Source: Deinococcus apachensis DSM 19763
GTDB taxonomy: Bacteria > Deinococcota > Deinococci > Deinococcales > Deinococcaceae
Direction of reading: 5' to 3'
Assembly (NCBI RefSeq): GCF_000381345.1
Contig: NZ_KB906410.1
Location: forward strand, 1-64,000
Length of the DNA: 64,000 nucleotides
Program-made: the position numbers and the translations under genes
Shown here: positions 24,704-33,949 of the stretch, one piece after another
Position numbering within the stretch: the stretch's first letter is position 1
Layout of the letters: each line of letters opens with the position of its first letter
Notes under the pieces: model-generated
What the model saw: the letters and a program-made list of their open reading frames with translations, nothing else
Databases searched by the model: none
Told to the model about the DNA's origin: nothing

Positions 24704-25543
24704 ATGACGAGCAACGCGGCTCCCCCCTCCTTCGTTCGTCCGGAATTCTTGGTTGATTCCTCCTGGGTGTACTCCTGCCTTCAGGACCCAGGCGTTCGGA
24801 TCGTGGATTGCGGTGACGCGAACGACTACGACCGCGCCCACATCCCGAATGCAGTGCCGCTGGGCTTGCACCCGTGGCTCAAAGATGAGGGCAGCCCGCA
24901 TGTCATCAACCCGGACGCTTTCGCGCAGCGGATGTCTGAACTGGGAGTGTCGGGCAATACGACGGTCGTGGCTTATGACGGGAACACGGGGTGGTTATCC
25001 GCGCGCTTGTGGTGGGTGCTGCGACATTACGGGCATGACGACGTTCGCGTCCTGAACGGCGGATGGCGGGGATGGGTGCGGGCAGGATACCCGGTCAGCG
25101 TCGATATGCCGAAAGGTGAACTGGCGACGTTCGAGGTTCGGCGCAATAACGACATCCTGATCCGCGCAGACGAGCTCATGAAGAAGGTGGGGCAGGGGGA
25201 CGTGCAGGTCGTGAACCTGCTGCTGCCCGCGGTGTACCAGGGGGAATCCAATCCGTTTGGCAACGCGCGGACCGGACACATTCCGGGGTCAGTCAACGTT
25301 CCGAACGAAACGTTCTCAGGAGAGGCAGGGCGATTCGAGTCCGCGGAAGCCATCCGGCGAGCGTTCGGGGAGGTGGGGGTGTCGCCGGAGCGGGAGACGA
25401 TCGTGCACTGCCAGGCGGGCATCCGTTCCGCACACGCGTGCCTTGCTTTGACGCTGGCGGGCTGGGAGCACGTGAGAGTGTACGACGCTTCGCTCGCGGA
25501 GTGGGCCAACCGCGAGGATACGCCCCTGGTTCATTCGTCTTGA
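24704..25543 (+). CDS. Thiosulfate/3-mercaptopyruvate sulfurtransferase (rhodanese)
   Basis: A 279-residue two-domain rhodanese. The N-terminal domain (VRIVDCGDANDYDRAHIPNA, AYDGNTGW, NGGWRGWVRAGYPV) is inactive, as is usual. The C-terminal domain has the catalytic loop HCQAGIRSA with Cys236, the persulfide carrier, and RTGHIPGSVNVPNETF as the second rhodanese signature. The ATG at 24704 is preferred to the upstream frame start at 24671, which lies inside the monooxygenase gene. It follows that gene by 4 bases. It transfers sulfane sulfur to cyanide or thiol acceptors in the cytoplasm. Confidence 0.9.
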   Translation: MTSNAAPPSFVRPEFLVDSSWVYSCLQDPGVRIVDCGDANDYDRAHIPNAVPLGLHPWLKDEGSPHVINPDAFAQRMSELGVSGNTTVVAYDGNTGWLSARLWWVLRHYGHDDVRVLNGGWRGWVRAGYPVSVDMPKGELATFEVRRNNDILIRADELMKKVGQGDVQVVNLLLPAVYQGESNPFGNARTGHIPGSVNVPNETFSGEAGRFESAEAIRRAFGEVGVSPERETIVHCQAGIRSAHACLALTLAGWEHVRVYDASLAEWANREDTPLVHSS

Positions 25544-25782
25544 TGCTCTCTGGCTTCCATTTCGTCCGCAGACCTCAGTGATGCTGTCCTGGTGCGAGAA
25601 TATGCGGGAGTCACTCAGGTGGAGGACCGCCAGATCAGCTCTCAGGGTCAGGTCCGCTACAACGATCACTCGAATGAGCGGTGCCTCTGAGGTGGCCCGG
25701 AAGTCTCGTAGAGCCCCGCTGGAGTCCCCGCGCTTCCCGCCGGGGGGGCCCGGGGCATCGTGTTTGCACTGGAGGTCCGCTT

Positions 25783-26598
25783 ATGACGCAGCCGCAGGTC
25801 GACCTGGAAGCCCTCAAGTCACGCCTCAAGCTGACCTGGATGAGCGGGGACTACGGCACCTTCGCCCAACCGCTCCTGCCCGGCGCACTGGAGTTCCTGA
25901 TGCGGGCGAACGTCGGGCCCAGCGAGCGAATGCTGGATGTCGGCTGCGGCGCGGGGCAAACAGCGATTCCCGCCGCGAAGGCCGGGGTGACCGTGACTGG
26001 AGTAGACATCGCCACGAACCTGATCGAACAGGCGCGCACTCGTACGCAGCAGGAGTCGGTCGAGGTAAGGTTCGAAGAAGGTGACGCCGAGAACCTGCAA
26101 TTCCCCGACGGGAGCTTCGACGTGGTGCTCAGCCTGTTCGCGGCGATCTTCGCCCCGCGGCCCGAACTCGTCGCGCACGAACTGACAAGGGTGTGCCGGA
26201 CAGGCGGGCGAATCGTGATGGGCAATTGGACACCGGACGGCTTCATCGGACGGATGTTCAAGGTCATCGGTCGGCACGTCCCACCCGCCCCCATGCCCTC
26301 CCCGATGTTGTGGGGGCAGGAGGACACCGTCCGTGAACGTTTCGGCGACCGCGTGCGCGACCTGCTGCTGGAGCACCATCCGTACCCCCTCAAGTACGCC
26401 TTTCTGCCCGAGCAGGTCGTGGAGTTCTTCATTCAGCATTACGGACCGATGGACCGGGCGTTCGCGTCACTGGACGAGGCCGGGCAAGCCGCGCTCAGGC
26501 GGGATCTGGTGGCGTTGTGGTCAGAGAACAACGAGGCGCAGGATGGTACGACGCTCGTGCAGAGTGACATGCTTATCGTGCAAGCCGTGCGGGCGTGA
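25783..26598 (+). CDS. Class I SAM-dependent methyltransferase
   Basis: A 271-residue methyltransferase. Motif I is MLDVGCGAGQTAIPAAKAGV, motif II VTGVDIATNLIEQA, the acidic EEGDAENLQFPDGSFDVVLS is the adenine-binding region, and RTGGRIVMGNW is the post-motif strand. This is the Methyltransf_11/25 type seen in UbiE-like small-molecule methyltransferases. GGAGGT lies 7 bases before the ATG. The substrate cannot be told from the sequence. It is separated by 240 bases from the sulfurtransferase gene and is convergent with the LacI gene. Confidence 0.85.
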   Translation: MTQPQVDLEALKSRLKLTWMSGDYGTFAQPLLPGALEFLMRANVGPSERMLDVGCGAGQTAIPAAKAGVTVTGVDIATNLIEQARTRTQQESVEVRFEEGDAENLQFPDGSFDVVLSLFAAIFAPRPELVAHELTRVCRTGGRIVMGNWTPDGFIGRMFKVIGRHVPPAPMPSPMLWGQEDTVRERFGDRVRDLLLEHHPYPLKYAFLPEQVVEFFIQHYGPMDRAFASLDEAGQAALRRDLVALWSENNEAQDGTTLVQSDMLIVQAVRA

Positions 26599-26742
26599 CG
26601 GCTGGAGTGCGGCGTGGGACCGAGCGAGAGGCTACCTGGCACAGCCATACCGCGAAAACCTTCGATTTCGCCTGCCCCTAACGGCACTTGGACTGTGCTA
26701 CCCCACCCCACGGGGCCTCCCCACGTCTTCACGGCTGTCCCC

Positions 26743-27846
26743 TCAAGCGGTCTTCACGCGGACATTCCGCCCCTTCGGGCCTGCTGCCACGCCCGGCCGG
26801 ACCACGGTCGCGACGGAATCGCGCTGCACGAGCGGACAGGGCAGCAGGACCCGTTCTGGTGCTGTTGTTTCACGAAGCAGTTCCTCCACGCTGCGTCGGC
26901 CCATCTCGTAGTGGGGAAGTTGCAGCGTGGTGAGCCCCGGCCGCAGGTGAGCAGACAGGAGCACCTGGTTGTCGAAGCCGACCACGGACATGTCACTGGG
27001 AATGCTGAGGCCGTGCTCGTTCAGCGCCGCGTAAGCCCCCATGGCCATGCGGTCATTGAAGCAGAAGAGGGCGGTAGGCAGGTTGCCTTCGGCCTCCTTC
27101 AGGAGAGTCACGGCGGCGTCGTACCCTGCGGCCTGGTCACTGCCCGTCGCCCGCACCACCAGCTGCTCATCCTCAGCAATGTTCGCGGCCCGCAGCGCCT
27201 CACGGTAGCCAGCAAGACGCAAGCGCGTGGCAGGAATGTCATCCACGTTGTTCAGGTACGCGATGCGGGTATGCCCGTGGTGGATCAGGTGCGTCACGGC
27301 ATCGAAGCCACCCTGAAACTCGTCGGGAATGAAGATCGGGACCGGCCGCGTGGTCGTGAAGCAGTTGGCCAGCGCGACCGGAACGTCCTCCAGGACCCCG
27401 GGAACGTCAATCCCCCGGTGGAACATGGTCGCCAGGACCACGCCCTCCACACGGTGCTCGACCATCACTCCACCAACCTGCTCCATGCTCCAGGGCTCGT
27501 CGGTGACCGTGAGCACCACCAGCAGTTTCCCGGCTGCTTGCGCGGCGTCCTGCGCGCCCTTAACAATTTCGACGGCGTACGGGGTCGTGATGATTTCGTC
27601 CGTGATCAGGCCGATGAGGTTGGAGGTCCCCCGGCGGAGCGCCTGTGCCACCGCGTTGGGGCGGTAGCCCAACTTCCGCATGGCGTCCAGGATGCGGGCC
27701 TTGGTCTCGTCCGAGATCCCTGCCTCCTCCCGCCCATTCACCACGAACGACACGGTCGTTTGCGAAACGCCAGCGAGCCGCGCGACATCGTGCATGGTGG
27801 GCCTGGACCCCGTCGACCTCCGCCGCTTGGGCGTCCCTTCACTCAT
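26743..27846 (-). CDS. LacI-family regulator of the fructan/sucrose module
   Basis: A 367-residue repressor. The HTH and hinge (TMHDVARLAGVSQTTVSFVV, ILDAMRKLGYRPNAVAQALR) are followed by a periplasmic-binding-protein-like sensor domain (NLIGLITDEIITTPYAVEIV, PTALFCFNDRMAMGAYAALN, DMSVVGFDNQVLLSAHLRPG). The gene is adjacent to and in line with the GH32/ABC genes. A good match to their operator lies 13 bases before its start, so it probably represses itself as well as the operon and releases on binding a sugar. The recognition sequence is probably CTAATACGTATTAG, judged from the sites in the module. Confidence 0.9.
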   Translation of the reverse strand: MSEGTPKRRRSTGSRPTMHDVARLAGVSQTTVSFVVNGREEAGISDETKARILDAMRKLGYRPNAVAQALRRGTSNLIGLITDEIITTPYAVEIVKGAQDAAQAAGKLLVVLTVTDEPWSMEQVGGVMVEHRVEGVVLATMFHRGIDVPGVLEDVPVALANCFTTTRPVPIFIPDEFQGGFDAVTHLIHHGHTRIAYLNNVDDIPATRLRLAGYREALRAANIAEDEQLVVRATGSDQAAGYDAAVTLLKEAEGNLPTALFCFNDRMAMGAYAALNEHGLSIPSDMSVVGFDNQVLLSAHLRPGLTTLQLPHYEMGRRSVEELLRETTAPERVLLPCPLVQRDSVATVVRPGVAAGPKGRNVRVKTA

Positions 27847-27858
27847 CTTCTCTCCATG

Positions 27859-27872
27859 GTAATACGAATAAG
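27859..27872. promoter_or_regulatory. LacI-type operator before the regulator gene
   Basis: GTAATACGAATAAG matches the perfect palindrome at 32871-32884 in 11 of 14 positions. Its place just upstream of the LacI gene start suggests autoregulation. Confidence 0.55.
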
Positions 27873-27971
27873 TTCGTCTGCTGGGCGTTCTGTGCAGGGA
27901 ACAGCCCAGAAGCAGCTCGTATGGGCTCGCCCAGGACGAACGGGGTCACTGCTGTGGAAGGCGTGAGAGGC

Positions 27972-28011
27972 CCGAGGAACGCGCCCTCTCACTGGGGGCC
28001 GCGTTCCTCGG
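27972..28011 (-). terminator. Hairpin after the GH32 gene
   Basis: CCGAGGAACGCG and CGCGTTCCTCGG form a perfect 12-bp stem with a 16-base loop, 26 bases beyond the GH32 stop. It separates the sugar operon from the LacI gene. Confidence 0.6.
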
Positions 28012-28037
28012 AAACTTGTTTCCCTGGGTCCAAAGAG

Positions 28038-29465
28038 TTAAGGTCCCCGGCGCGAGAAGTGGTCACCCCGACGGACGGTCCACAGGGTGAGCGTGGCGCG
28101 CGTGTCGCGTTCAGCAGTGATCATGCCGGTGGTGGTGTCACGGCGCGTGGGGTACACGCGGCTGGTCAGGCAGGCCCGGCCGTTGGCGTACACTTCCAGC
28201 ACACTGCCGTCCAGCAGCAGGCGCAGGTTCAGCCCCTCTCCACGCTCCAGGGCGATGTGAGTGCGCTGCGAGTCACGGGCCGTCCGGTCATCCAGCGAGC
28301 TGCGTGCACGCCGCAGCTTCAGGAGTCGCGCACTGGGATCGAACGTCAGCACGGTTTCCTCACTGCCGTCCGGGGCGCGCAAGACGGTCACATGGACCGG
28401 GTGTTCGATGTCCGGCTCCAGTTCGAGATGCAAATCAAGGTGAGTCCCATCGAAAAGCAGCGGGGTGCCGGGCTGGAGGACGACTTCGCCGTCGTGCAGC
28501 CGCTCCTCGTGAAGCTGGGCCAGTTCCCTGGCCGGTTGCACGCACAGGTCCCCGTTCCGGAGACTCAATTCTCGCGGCACGCTCAGGGCCCCTGCCCAGC
28601 CGTCCACGTCGATCAGGTCCTGGTGGCGCTGCTCGTTGATCCACGCCCACTGAAGCACACGTCCGTCCGCGCCCTGCGCGGTGAGGTGCGCGAAGGCGCC
28701 GCCGTCCCCGTCGATGACGCCCTCGCGTTCGGCCTGAAAGCGTTTGTTCTCGAAGGTGCCGACGAAGTACCGGGCCCCCAGTCCCGGCCAGACGGAGACG
28801 ACCAGCACCCACCGGTCCCCCACCGGGAAGAAGTTCGGACACTCCCACATCACGCCCTGGTCCGTCCGGGTGGCCTCGTACAGGACGTGCAGGTACGTCC
28901 ACCGTTCTCCATCCTCCGTGCCGTACAGCAGCACCGCACCCCGGTCATGATCGAGGGAGGCTCCCAGCGCCATGTACCACCGCCCCGCGTGCTGGAAGAC
29001 GTACGGGTCACGGAAGTCGTCACTCCGCACCCGCCGGGGTGGGTGCGGGATGATGGGGTTCCGGGGGTGCTTTTCCCAGGTGATGAGGTCACGGCTGGTC
29101 GCCATGCACTGCGTCTGCACGCCGCCGGACCAGCCGGTGTAGTACAGGGTGGGGGTGCCGTTCACCAGAGCGAAGGATCCCGAGAAGCAGCCGTGCTCGT
29201 CCGCACCGCCCGGTGTGGGCGCCAGGGCCATGGGTTCGTCCCGCCAGGTGACCAGGTCCTCGCTGCTCGCGTGCCCCCAGTGGATGTCGCCCCATTGCGG
29301 GCGGCGGGGGTTGTGCTGGTAGTACACGTGCCAGCGGCCGCCATGGTGGGCAATGCCGTTCGGGTCGTTGAGCCAGCCGGAGGGCGCGGTGAAGTGGTAA
29401 AGGGGGCGGTGGATGTCCTGAAGGGTGGAATGTTCTGGCGCGGGCATGGTGGGAGGCAAGGTCAT
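28038..29465 (-). CDS. GH32 beta-fructosidase (sucrose/levan hydrolase)
   Basis: A 475-residue glycoside hydrolase family 32 enzyme that releases fructose from sucrose, inulin or levan. The five-bladed propeller motifs are intact: WLNDPNG (31-37, nucleophile Asp34), FRDP (151-154, transition-state Asp153) and EC (208-209, acid/base Glu208). The C-terminal beta-sandwich follows (LRLLLDGSVLEVYANGRACL). No signal peptide is present, so it acts in the cytoplasm on imported sugar. The gene is the last in a four-gene operon with its own ABC importer and starts about 36 bases after the permease stop. Confidence 0.92.
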   Translation of the reverse strand: MTLPPTMPAPEHSTLQDIHRPLYHFTAPSGWLNDPNGIAHHGGRWHVYYQHNPRRPQWGDIHWGHASSEDLVTWRDEPMALAPTPGGADEHGCFSGSFALVNGTPTLYYTGWSGGVQTQCMATSRDLITWEKHPRNPIIPHPPRRVRSDDFRDPYVFQHAGRWYMALGASLDHDRGAVLLYGTEDGERWTYLHVLYEATRTDQGVMWECPNFFPVGDRWVLVVSVWPGLGARYFVGTFENKRFQAEREGVIDGDGGAFAHLTAQGADGRVLQWAWINEQRHQDLIDVDGWAGALSVPRELSLRNGDLCVQPARELAQLHEERLHDGEVVLQPGTPLLFDGTHLDLHLELEPDIEHPVHVTVLRAPDGSEETVLTFDPSARLLKLRRARSSLDDRTARDSQRTHIALERGEGLNLRLLLDGSVLEVYANGRACLTSRVYPTRRDTTTGMITAERDTRATLTLWTVRRGDHFSRRGP

Positions 29466-29501
29466 GGCAATATCCGTTCAGGAGGGAATGGGGGGAGCTG
29501 C

Positions 29502-30410
29502 TTAGCCCTTGAGGCCGCCCGTGGCAACACTGCGGACGAAGAAACGCTGGAACAGGATGAAGATGATCAGCAGCGGGAGCGTGACCAGGCTGGAGTACGC
29601 CATGATCTGCCCCCATTCCGGGGACCGCGTGAAGAACTCTTGGATGCCGGGCATGACGGGGCGCGCCTCGGCGCTCTGCACGGCCATGATGGGCCACAGG
29701 TACTGGTTCCACATGGCCAGGGATTGCAGGATCGCGACCGTCGCGATGACGGGCTTGGCCAGCGGCATGACGATCTTCCAGTAGATCTGGAAAGGTGTGG
29801 CGCCGTCCACGCGCGCGGCCTCGTCGAGTTCCTTCGGCAGGTCCAGGAAGAACTGGTAGAAGAGGAAGATCGTGAAGGCCGAAGCGACGAAGGGGAAGAT
29901 CTGCACGATGTGGGTGTTGAACCATGAGTCGGTCAGGGTCATGCCCTCTGCGCCGAACGCCACACCCGGCAGGCGGCTCACCATCAGCAGCATCGGGATG
30001 GCGATCGCGTCGAACGGCACGACCAGCAGGGCGACGATGGCGAGCATGACGGCCGAACGGCCGCGCCAGCGGAGCCGGGCGAGGGAGTAGGCCGCCATGC
30101 TGTTCACGAGGATGCTCAGGGCCACGGTGCTCCCGGTGATGACCACCGAGTTCAGCAGGTAGCGGGGGAAGTTGCCGCGTTCGAACACATACCGGAAGTT
30201 GTCCCAACTCAGGTCGCCGACCGGCAGGAACGCGCGGATGGAGCGCAGGTCCGCGAAGATCGCCTCGTTCGCTTTCAGGCTGGACACGAACATGAACAGC
30301 ATCGGGAAGATGAACAAGAACGCGAAGAAGATCAGGACGGCGTACGTGAGCGTGATGTTCAGGACCCGTCCGGCCTTGACCGAGCTCTTCCGGCGTCTGA
30401 GGGTGGTCAT
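29502..30410 (-). CDS. Sugar ABC transporter permease, MalG-like
   Basis: A 302-residue inner-membrane permease of the CUT1 family. LNITLTYAVLIFFAFLFIFP is the first span. ELDEAARVDGATPFQIYWKI is the EAA loop that docks the ATPase, and PLLIIFILFQRFFVRSVATG ends it. Six spans are visible. The ATG at 30410 overlaps the MalF-like gene's stop by four bases (ATGA). It pairs with that gene to form the channel. The ATPase is not in the module; CUT1 importers often share a common MsmK/UgpC-type ATPase encoded elsewhere. Confidence 0.9.
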   Translation of the reverse strand: MTTLRRRKSSVKAGRVLNITLTYAVLIFFAFLFIFPMLFMFVSSLKANEAIFADLRSIRAFLPVGDLSWDNFRYVFERGNFPRYLLNSVVITGSTVALSILVNSMAAYSLARLRWRGRSAVMLAIVALLVVPFDAIAIPMLLMVSRLPGVAFGAEGMTLTDSWFNTHIVQIFPFVASAFTIFLFYQFFLDLPKELDEAARVDGATPFQIYWKIVMPLAKPVIATVAILQSLAMWNQYLWPIMAVQSAEARPVMPGIQEFFTRSPEWGQIMAYSSLVTLPLLIIFILFQRFFVRSVATGGLKG

Positions 30411-31537
30411 TTGTTGCCTCCGAGCACCAGCCGGCGCTGGATGAATGCGAGCATGAGGATCATCAGGAAGAACACGACCGTGATGGCGCTGCCGTACGCG
30501 ATGTCCTGCTCGCGGAACCCGCTGCGGACCGCGTGCAGCATGATCGTCGTGGTCGCCCCGTTCGGGCCGCCCTGCGTCATGACGTCCACCTGCGTAAAGA
30601 GCCCCAGGGCCGCGATGGCGGTCGTCGTGAGGACGAAGACCATGGTGTTGCGCAGGCCGGGAAGCGTCACGAAGCGGAAGCGCTGCCAAGCATTCGCGCC
30701 GTCGAGGTCGGCGGCCTCGTACAGTTCCTGGGGTATGCCTTGCAGACCGGCCAGGAAGATGACCATCTGAAAGCCCATGCCCTGCCAGGCGCTCATGATC
30801 ACGATGGCGAGCATCGCGGTGCTGGGGTTACCGAGCCAGTCGATCGGCGCGACGCGCCCGAAGCTCGCCGCGGTGAGCAGCTGGTTGATCAGGCCGAACT
30901 GACGGTCGTACAGGAAACTCCAGACGATACTCAGCACGACCATGGACGCGACCACCGGACTGAAGAAGACCGTCCGGAAGAACGGCACGCCGGGCAGTTT
31001 CTGGTTCACCAGCATGGCGAGTAGGAGGGCCAGGCCGCACTGAAGGGGCACGACCAGCAGCGCGAACGTGAGGGTGTTCAGCAGGGCCCGCCAGAACACC
31101 GGGTCCCGAGCGATCATGGCCACGCGCCGGGTTCCGACGTCGAGGGTCAGGACGTCCTTGTAGCCGTCGAGGCGGTCGTTCCCACGGATGACGCTTCGCA
31201 CGCGGGGGAAGTCGATATGGCCTTCCTCATCGCGTAGCACCTGGCCGCTGGCGTCACGGGGCGCGGGGATAACCAGCGGGCGGACGCTGAGGAGCCGCGT
31301 GTAGTTCTGCAACCCCACGAACTCTGTGGGGTTCGGGGACAGGAGGCGCTGGTTGGTGAAGCTGAGCGACACCGCCAGCACGAACGGGATGACGACGAAC
31401 AGGATCAGGCCGAGCAGGGCGGGCGCGACCATCAGCAGGGCCGCAGGTCCGTCCGAGGAGCGCGGGCGAGGCTGCCTGACGCGCGCGGAGGCCATAGTGG
31501 GGGCACCATCAAGGTGACGGGGTTCAGACCTGGTCAT
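30407..31537 (-). CDS. Sugar ABC transporter permease, MalF-like
   Basis: A 376-residue inner-membrane permease of the CUT1 family. It is longer than most because of a periplasmic insert after the first span (about residues 80-140, with RSVIRGNDRLDGYKDVLTLD). IPQELYEAADLDGANAWQRF is the EAA loop. GCAGGAG precedes the ATG at 31537. The next gene overlaps by four bases. The substrate is inferred to be sucrose or a fructo-oligosaccharide from the adjacent GH32 enzyme. Confidence 0.9.
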   Translation of the reverse strand: MTRSEPRHLDGAPTMASARVRQPRPRSSDGPAALLMVAPALLGLILFVVIPFVLAVSLSFTNQRLLSPNPTEFVGLQNYTRLLSVRPLVIPAPRDASGQVLRDEEGHIDFPRVRSVIRGNDRLDGYKDVLTLDVGTRRVAMIARDPVFWRALLNTLTFALLVVPLQCGLALLLAMLVNQKLPGVPFFRTVFFSPVVASMVVLSIVWSFLYDRQFGLINQLLTAASFGRVAPIDWLGNPSTAMLAIVIMSAWQGMGFQMVIFLAGLQGIPQELYEAADLDGANAWQRFRFVTLPGLRNTMVFVLTTTAIAALGLFTQVDVMTQGGPNGATTTIMLHAVRSGFREQDIAYGSAITVVFFLMILMLAFIQRRLVLGGNK

Positions 31538-31614
31538 GCGGACTCCTGCGTTCACCGATCGAAGGGTGAGGGTTGTGCGTCCCTCACCCTGACCGTCCTG
31601 ACGCCGTGACGTCT

Positions 31615-32862
31615 TTAGAAGCCGTAGTTCTTGTTGCGCTTGATGTTGCTGTCGATGGCGTCCACCGCGTCATCGAGGGTGTCCTGCACGTTCGCACCCG
31701 TGACGATGGCGCGCAGGGCCTTCTCAAAGGAGCTGGTCAGGATCGGGTAGGCCGGGGTGGGCGGGCGGCTCAGGGCGTAGTTCTTGGCGAAGTTGTAGAA
31801 GAAGCGGGCGGGACCGCCCGTGCGGTAGTCAGTGGTGAGGCCAGCGGCACTGCCGGTGGTGGGAATCAGGCTGGTGGCCTTGCTGATCGCCGCGACTTCC
31901 TTGGGGCTCATGACGAAGTTGATGAACGCGGCGGCGCCCTCCGGGTTCTTGCAGCTGGTGCTGATCCCCCACTGCCACGAGCCGCTGCCGATCTTCGGTC
32001 CCTTCCCGAAGTTGGGCGAGGGCAGGACGAGCAGGTCGCTTCCCCACTTCTTCTTGTAGTCCGCGTAGGACCAGCTGCCGTTGTAGTCGAGGGGAACGCG
32101 GCCCACCAGGAAGGGGGACTCCGTGACGGTCGGCTTCTTGTTCGCGTAGCCCTTCGTGAACACGCTCTGGAACCACTCACCGAACCGGACGGCAGCGTCC
32201 CCGTTGAGGGCGCCCTCGGCGGTCGTCATGCTCTTGCGGTCGATCAGGTCCCCGCCGAAGCTTTGCAGCCAGGGGCTGAAGGCGTACGACCACCATTCCC
32301 CGTCGTTGCCATTGTGGAGGTCGATGGCGTACTCGTACGTGCCCAGACCCTTGAGTTTGGCGAGGGCGCTGTTGAACTCCGCGAGCGTCCAGGGCTGGGC
32401 GGCGGTGGGAATGCGCAGCCCGGCTTTTTGCAGGGCGCTCTTGCGGGCGAAGAGGGCGAGGGCGACGTCGAACTGCCCGACGGAGTAGAGCTTGCCTTTG
32501 TAGGTGCCGCGGGCGCCGGAACTGAGGTCGTTTTTGATGCTCGCGTTCAGGTAAGCGTCCAGGGGGCGCACGTAGCCTGCCCACGCGAAGTTCGGCACGG
32601 TCGGTTGGTCCATGTCGAAGACGCAGGGCAGCTTCTTGGCGAGGGCAGCGGCGGTGATCGCCTCGGTGTAACTGCCTTTGGGGAGGTTCTCCGCGACGAC
32701 CCGGTACTTGTTCTGTGAGACGTTGAAGCGCTGGATGGCGGCTTTGGTGGCGGCGACTTCCTCGTCCCCGCTCTCGTGTCGCCAGAGCGTGATGGTGACG
32801 GGCGCGGCAAGGGCTGGTGCGGAGGCGATCAGGGCGAGGGTGGTCAAGGCGATTCGCTTCAT
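31615..32862 (-). CDS. Sugar ABC transporter substrate-binding protein
   Basis: A 415-residue SBP_bac_1-type binding protein. MKRIALTTLALIASAPALAA is a Sec signal peptide. The mature protein begins PVTITLWRHESGDEEVAATK, the usual first strand with a Glu-rich helix. LGTYEYAIDLHNGNDGEWWS and NGSWSYADYKKKWGSDLLVL line the sugar cleft with aromatic residues, and GISTSCKNPEGAAAFINFVM is a typical late signature. GGAGACAGT lies before the ATG. It heads the operon directly behind the operator palindrome. Confidence 0.92.
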   Translation of the reverse strand: MKRIALTTLALIASAPALAAPVTITLWRHESGDEEVAATKAAIQRFNVSQNKYRVVAENLPKGSYTEAITAAALAKKLPCVFDMDQPTVPNFAWAGYVRPLDAYLNASIKNDLSSGARGTYKGKLYSVGQFDVALALFARKSALQKAGLRIPTAAQPWTLAEFNSALAKLKGLGTYEYAIDLHNGNDGEWWSYAFSPWLQSFGGDLIDRKSMTTAEGALNGDAAVRFGEWFQSVFTKGYANKKPTVTESPFLVGRVPLDYNGSWSYADYKKKWGSDLLVLPSPNFGKGPKIGSGSWQWGISTSCKNPEGAAAFINFVMSPKEVAAISKATSLIPTTGSAAGLTTDYRTGGPARFFYNFAKNYALSRPPTPAYPILTSSFEKALRAIVTGANVQDTLDDAVDAIDSNIKRNKNYGF

Positions 32863-32870
32863 ACTGTCTC

Positions 32871-32884
32871 CTAATACGTATTAG
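32871..32884. promoter_or_regulatory. LacI-type operator, perfect palindrome
   Basis: CTAATACGTATTAG is a perfect 14-base inverted repeat lying 8 bases before the binding-protein start codon. A bound repressor here would block transcription of the operon. Confidence 0.8.
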
Positions 32885-32945
32885 GGTGGCAAACGAAGGG
32901 AGGTGGCGGCATAGGGTGGGGACGCGGGTGAACGCTTCCTCTTTA

Positions 32946-32959
32946 CTTTTACGTATTAG
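32946..32959. promoter_or_regulatory. Second LacI-type operator
   Basis: CTTTTACGTATTAG matches 12 of 14 positions of the first operator. Its centre is 75 bases upstream of the first, about seven helical turns, a spacing suited to DNA looping. A TTGACA (minus strand, 32992-32997) lies just upstream and may be the -35 box. Confidence 0.65.
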
Positions 32960-32997
32960 CTGGGTCTTACTCTGGCATTCCCTGACCACCTTGTCAA

Positions 32998-33505
32998 GTC
33001 ACCAAACCGATTTCTACTTTCGGAACGCGAATGCGCCAGCCCACTGCATTGCTGAAAGAGCGAGAGGGCTAGGCCACCGTAGCCCCTCACATCCAATCAA
33101 CCTGACCCGTCACCTGGCGGCAAGCTCAACGGGGACCATAAGAGAGAAGGGGTACGTTCGTGCTGCGCGGCCCAGGTGCTCCCTGGGGAAGCACCACCAG
33201 GGAGCACGCCCGAACAGGGTCCCTGGAGGACAACAGGGCGACCCAGCCAGCCGAGGCTGTTGTGGAGATACTGATGGTACGAGCAGAACGTCGGGCCGTG
33301 ACTGTTCCTGGTTAAGGCCGATCTCCCTGGCACGCCAACCACGACGGGGAGCGGGGCTCAAGTGACGGAGCGTGCGGCGAAAGGAAAGGTATGTCACTCG
33401 GTTGAAAACGCTTCGTTGTCGCCTGGGTGCCACACCGGGGTGTGGAGGAACTCCCGCATGGGCCGGGCGCGCAGGTTCCCGCAGTGCAGCCGCACCAGCC
33501 AAGGC
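32998..33505. other. Intergenic/decayed region with a hairpin
   Basis: No gene is supported. GTGCTCCCTGG (33176-33186) and CCAGGGAGCAC (33197-33207) form a perfect 11-bp stem. The stretch next to the P450 remnant may be more of that decayed gene, but I cannot show it. Confidence 0.35.
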
Positions 33506-33507
33506 GG

Positions 33508-33858
33508 CAGACGTGACCATCGAGCATGGGGGCGCTGACCGATACATCCCGGCGGGGGCGCGCGTGATTCTGGACATTCTCAACGCCGACGCCTCGGTGG
33601 TTGGCGCCGAGCCGCTCACGTTCTGCCCGCACCGCGCCCTGCAGGAGCAGGCTCTGAGCTTTGGGGACGGCGCGCACCGTTGCCCCGGCGCCTTCCTCGC
33701 CATCCACGAGAGCGACGTGTTTCTCCACCGTCTGCTGAGCCTGCCGCTGCGCATCGTGGGCACGCCGGGACTGACCTTCAGCGAGATGCTGATGAGCTAT
33801 AAGATCCTATAAGATCCGCGACTTCACCGTTGAAGTTCATGAGCAAAAGGACGAATGA
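33508..33858 (+). pseudogene. Cytochrome P450 C-terminal remnant
   Basis: The frame reads DVTIEHGGADRYIPAGARVI, a match to the meander-side strand of bacterial P450s. Then comes LSFGDGAHRCPGAFLAIHES, the heme-binding loop with the Cys ligand, then FLHRLLSLPLRIV. The N-terminal two thirds, including the I helix and ExxR, are missing. Near the end CTATAAGATC is tandemly duplicated at 33797-33806 and 33807-33816. Removing one copy lets the frame continue SYKIRDFTVEVHEQKDE to a stop at 33858. The fragment cannot fold as an enzyme. Confidence 0.75.
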
Positions 33859-33949
33859 AAAGCGTCAGCGTACGTGTTGAGCCAGGCAGCACACCATGAA
33901 CTGTACTTCGGGGCGTCTTCGCCAGCGCCGTCCCTCTCGCATTTCTACC

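Noticed and set aside
27645..29927. Plus-strand frame of 760 codons
   Set aside because: It is antisense to the GH32, LacI and permease genes and has no ribosome binding site or domain.
32960..32997. Complete promoter for the sugar operon
   Set aside because: TTGACA on the minus strand is clear, but the -10 candidates 16-18 bases on match poorly. Only the -35 is mentioned.
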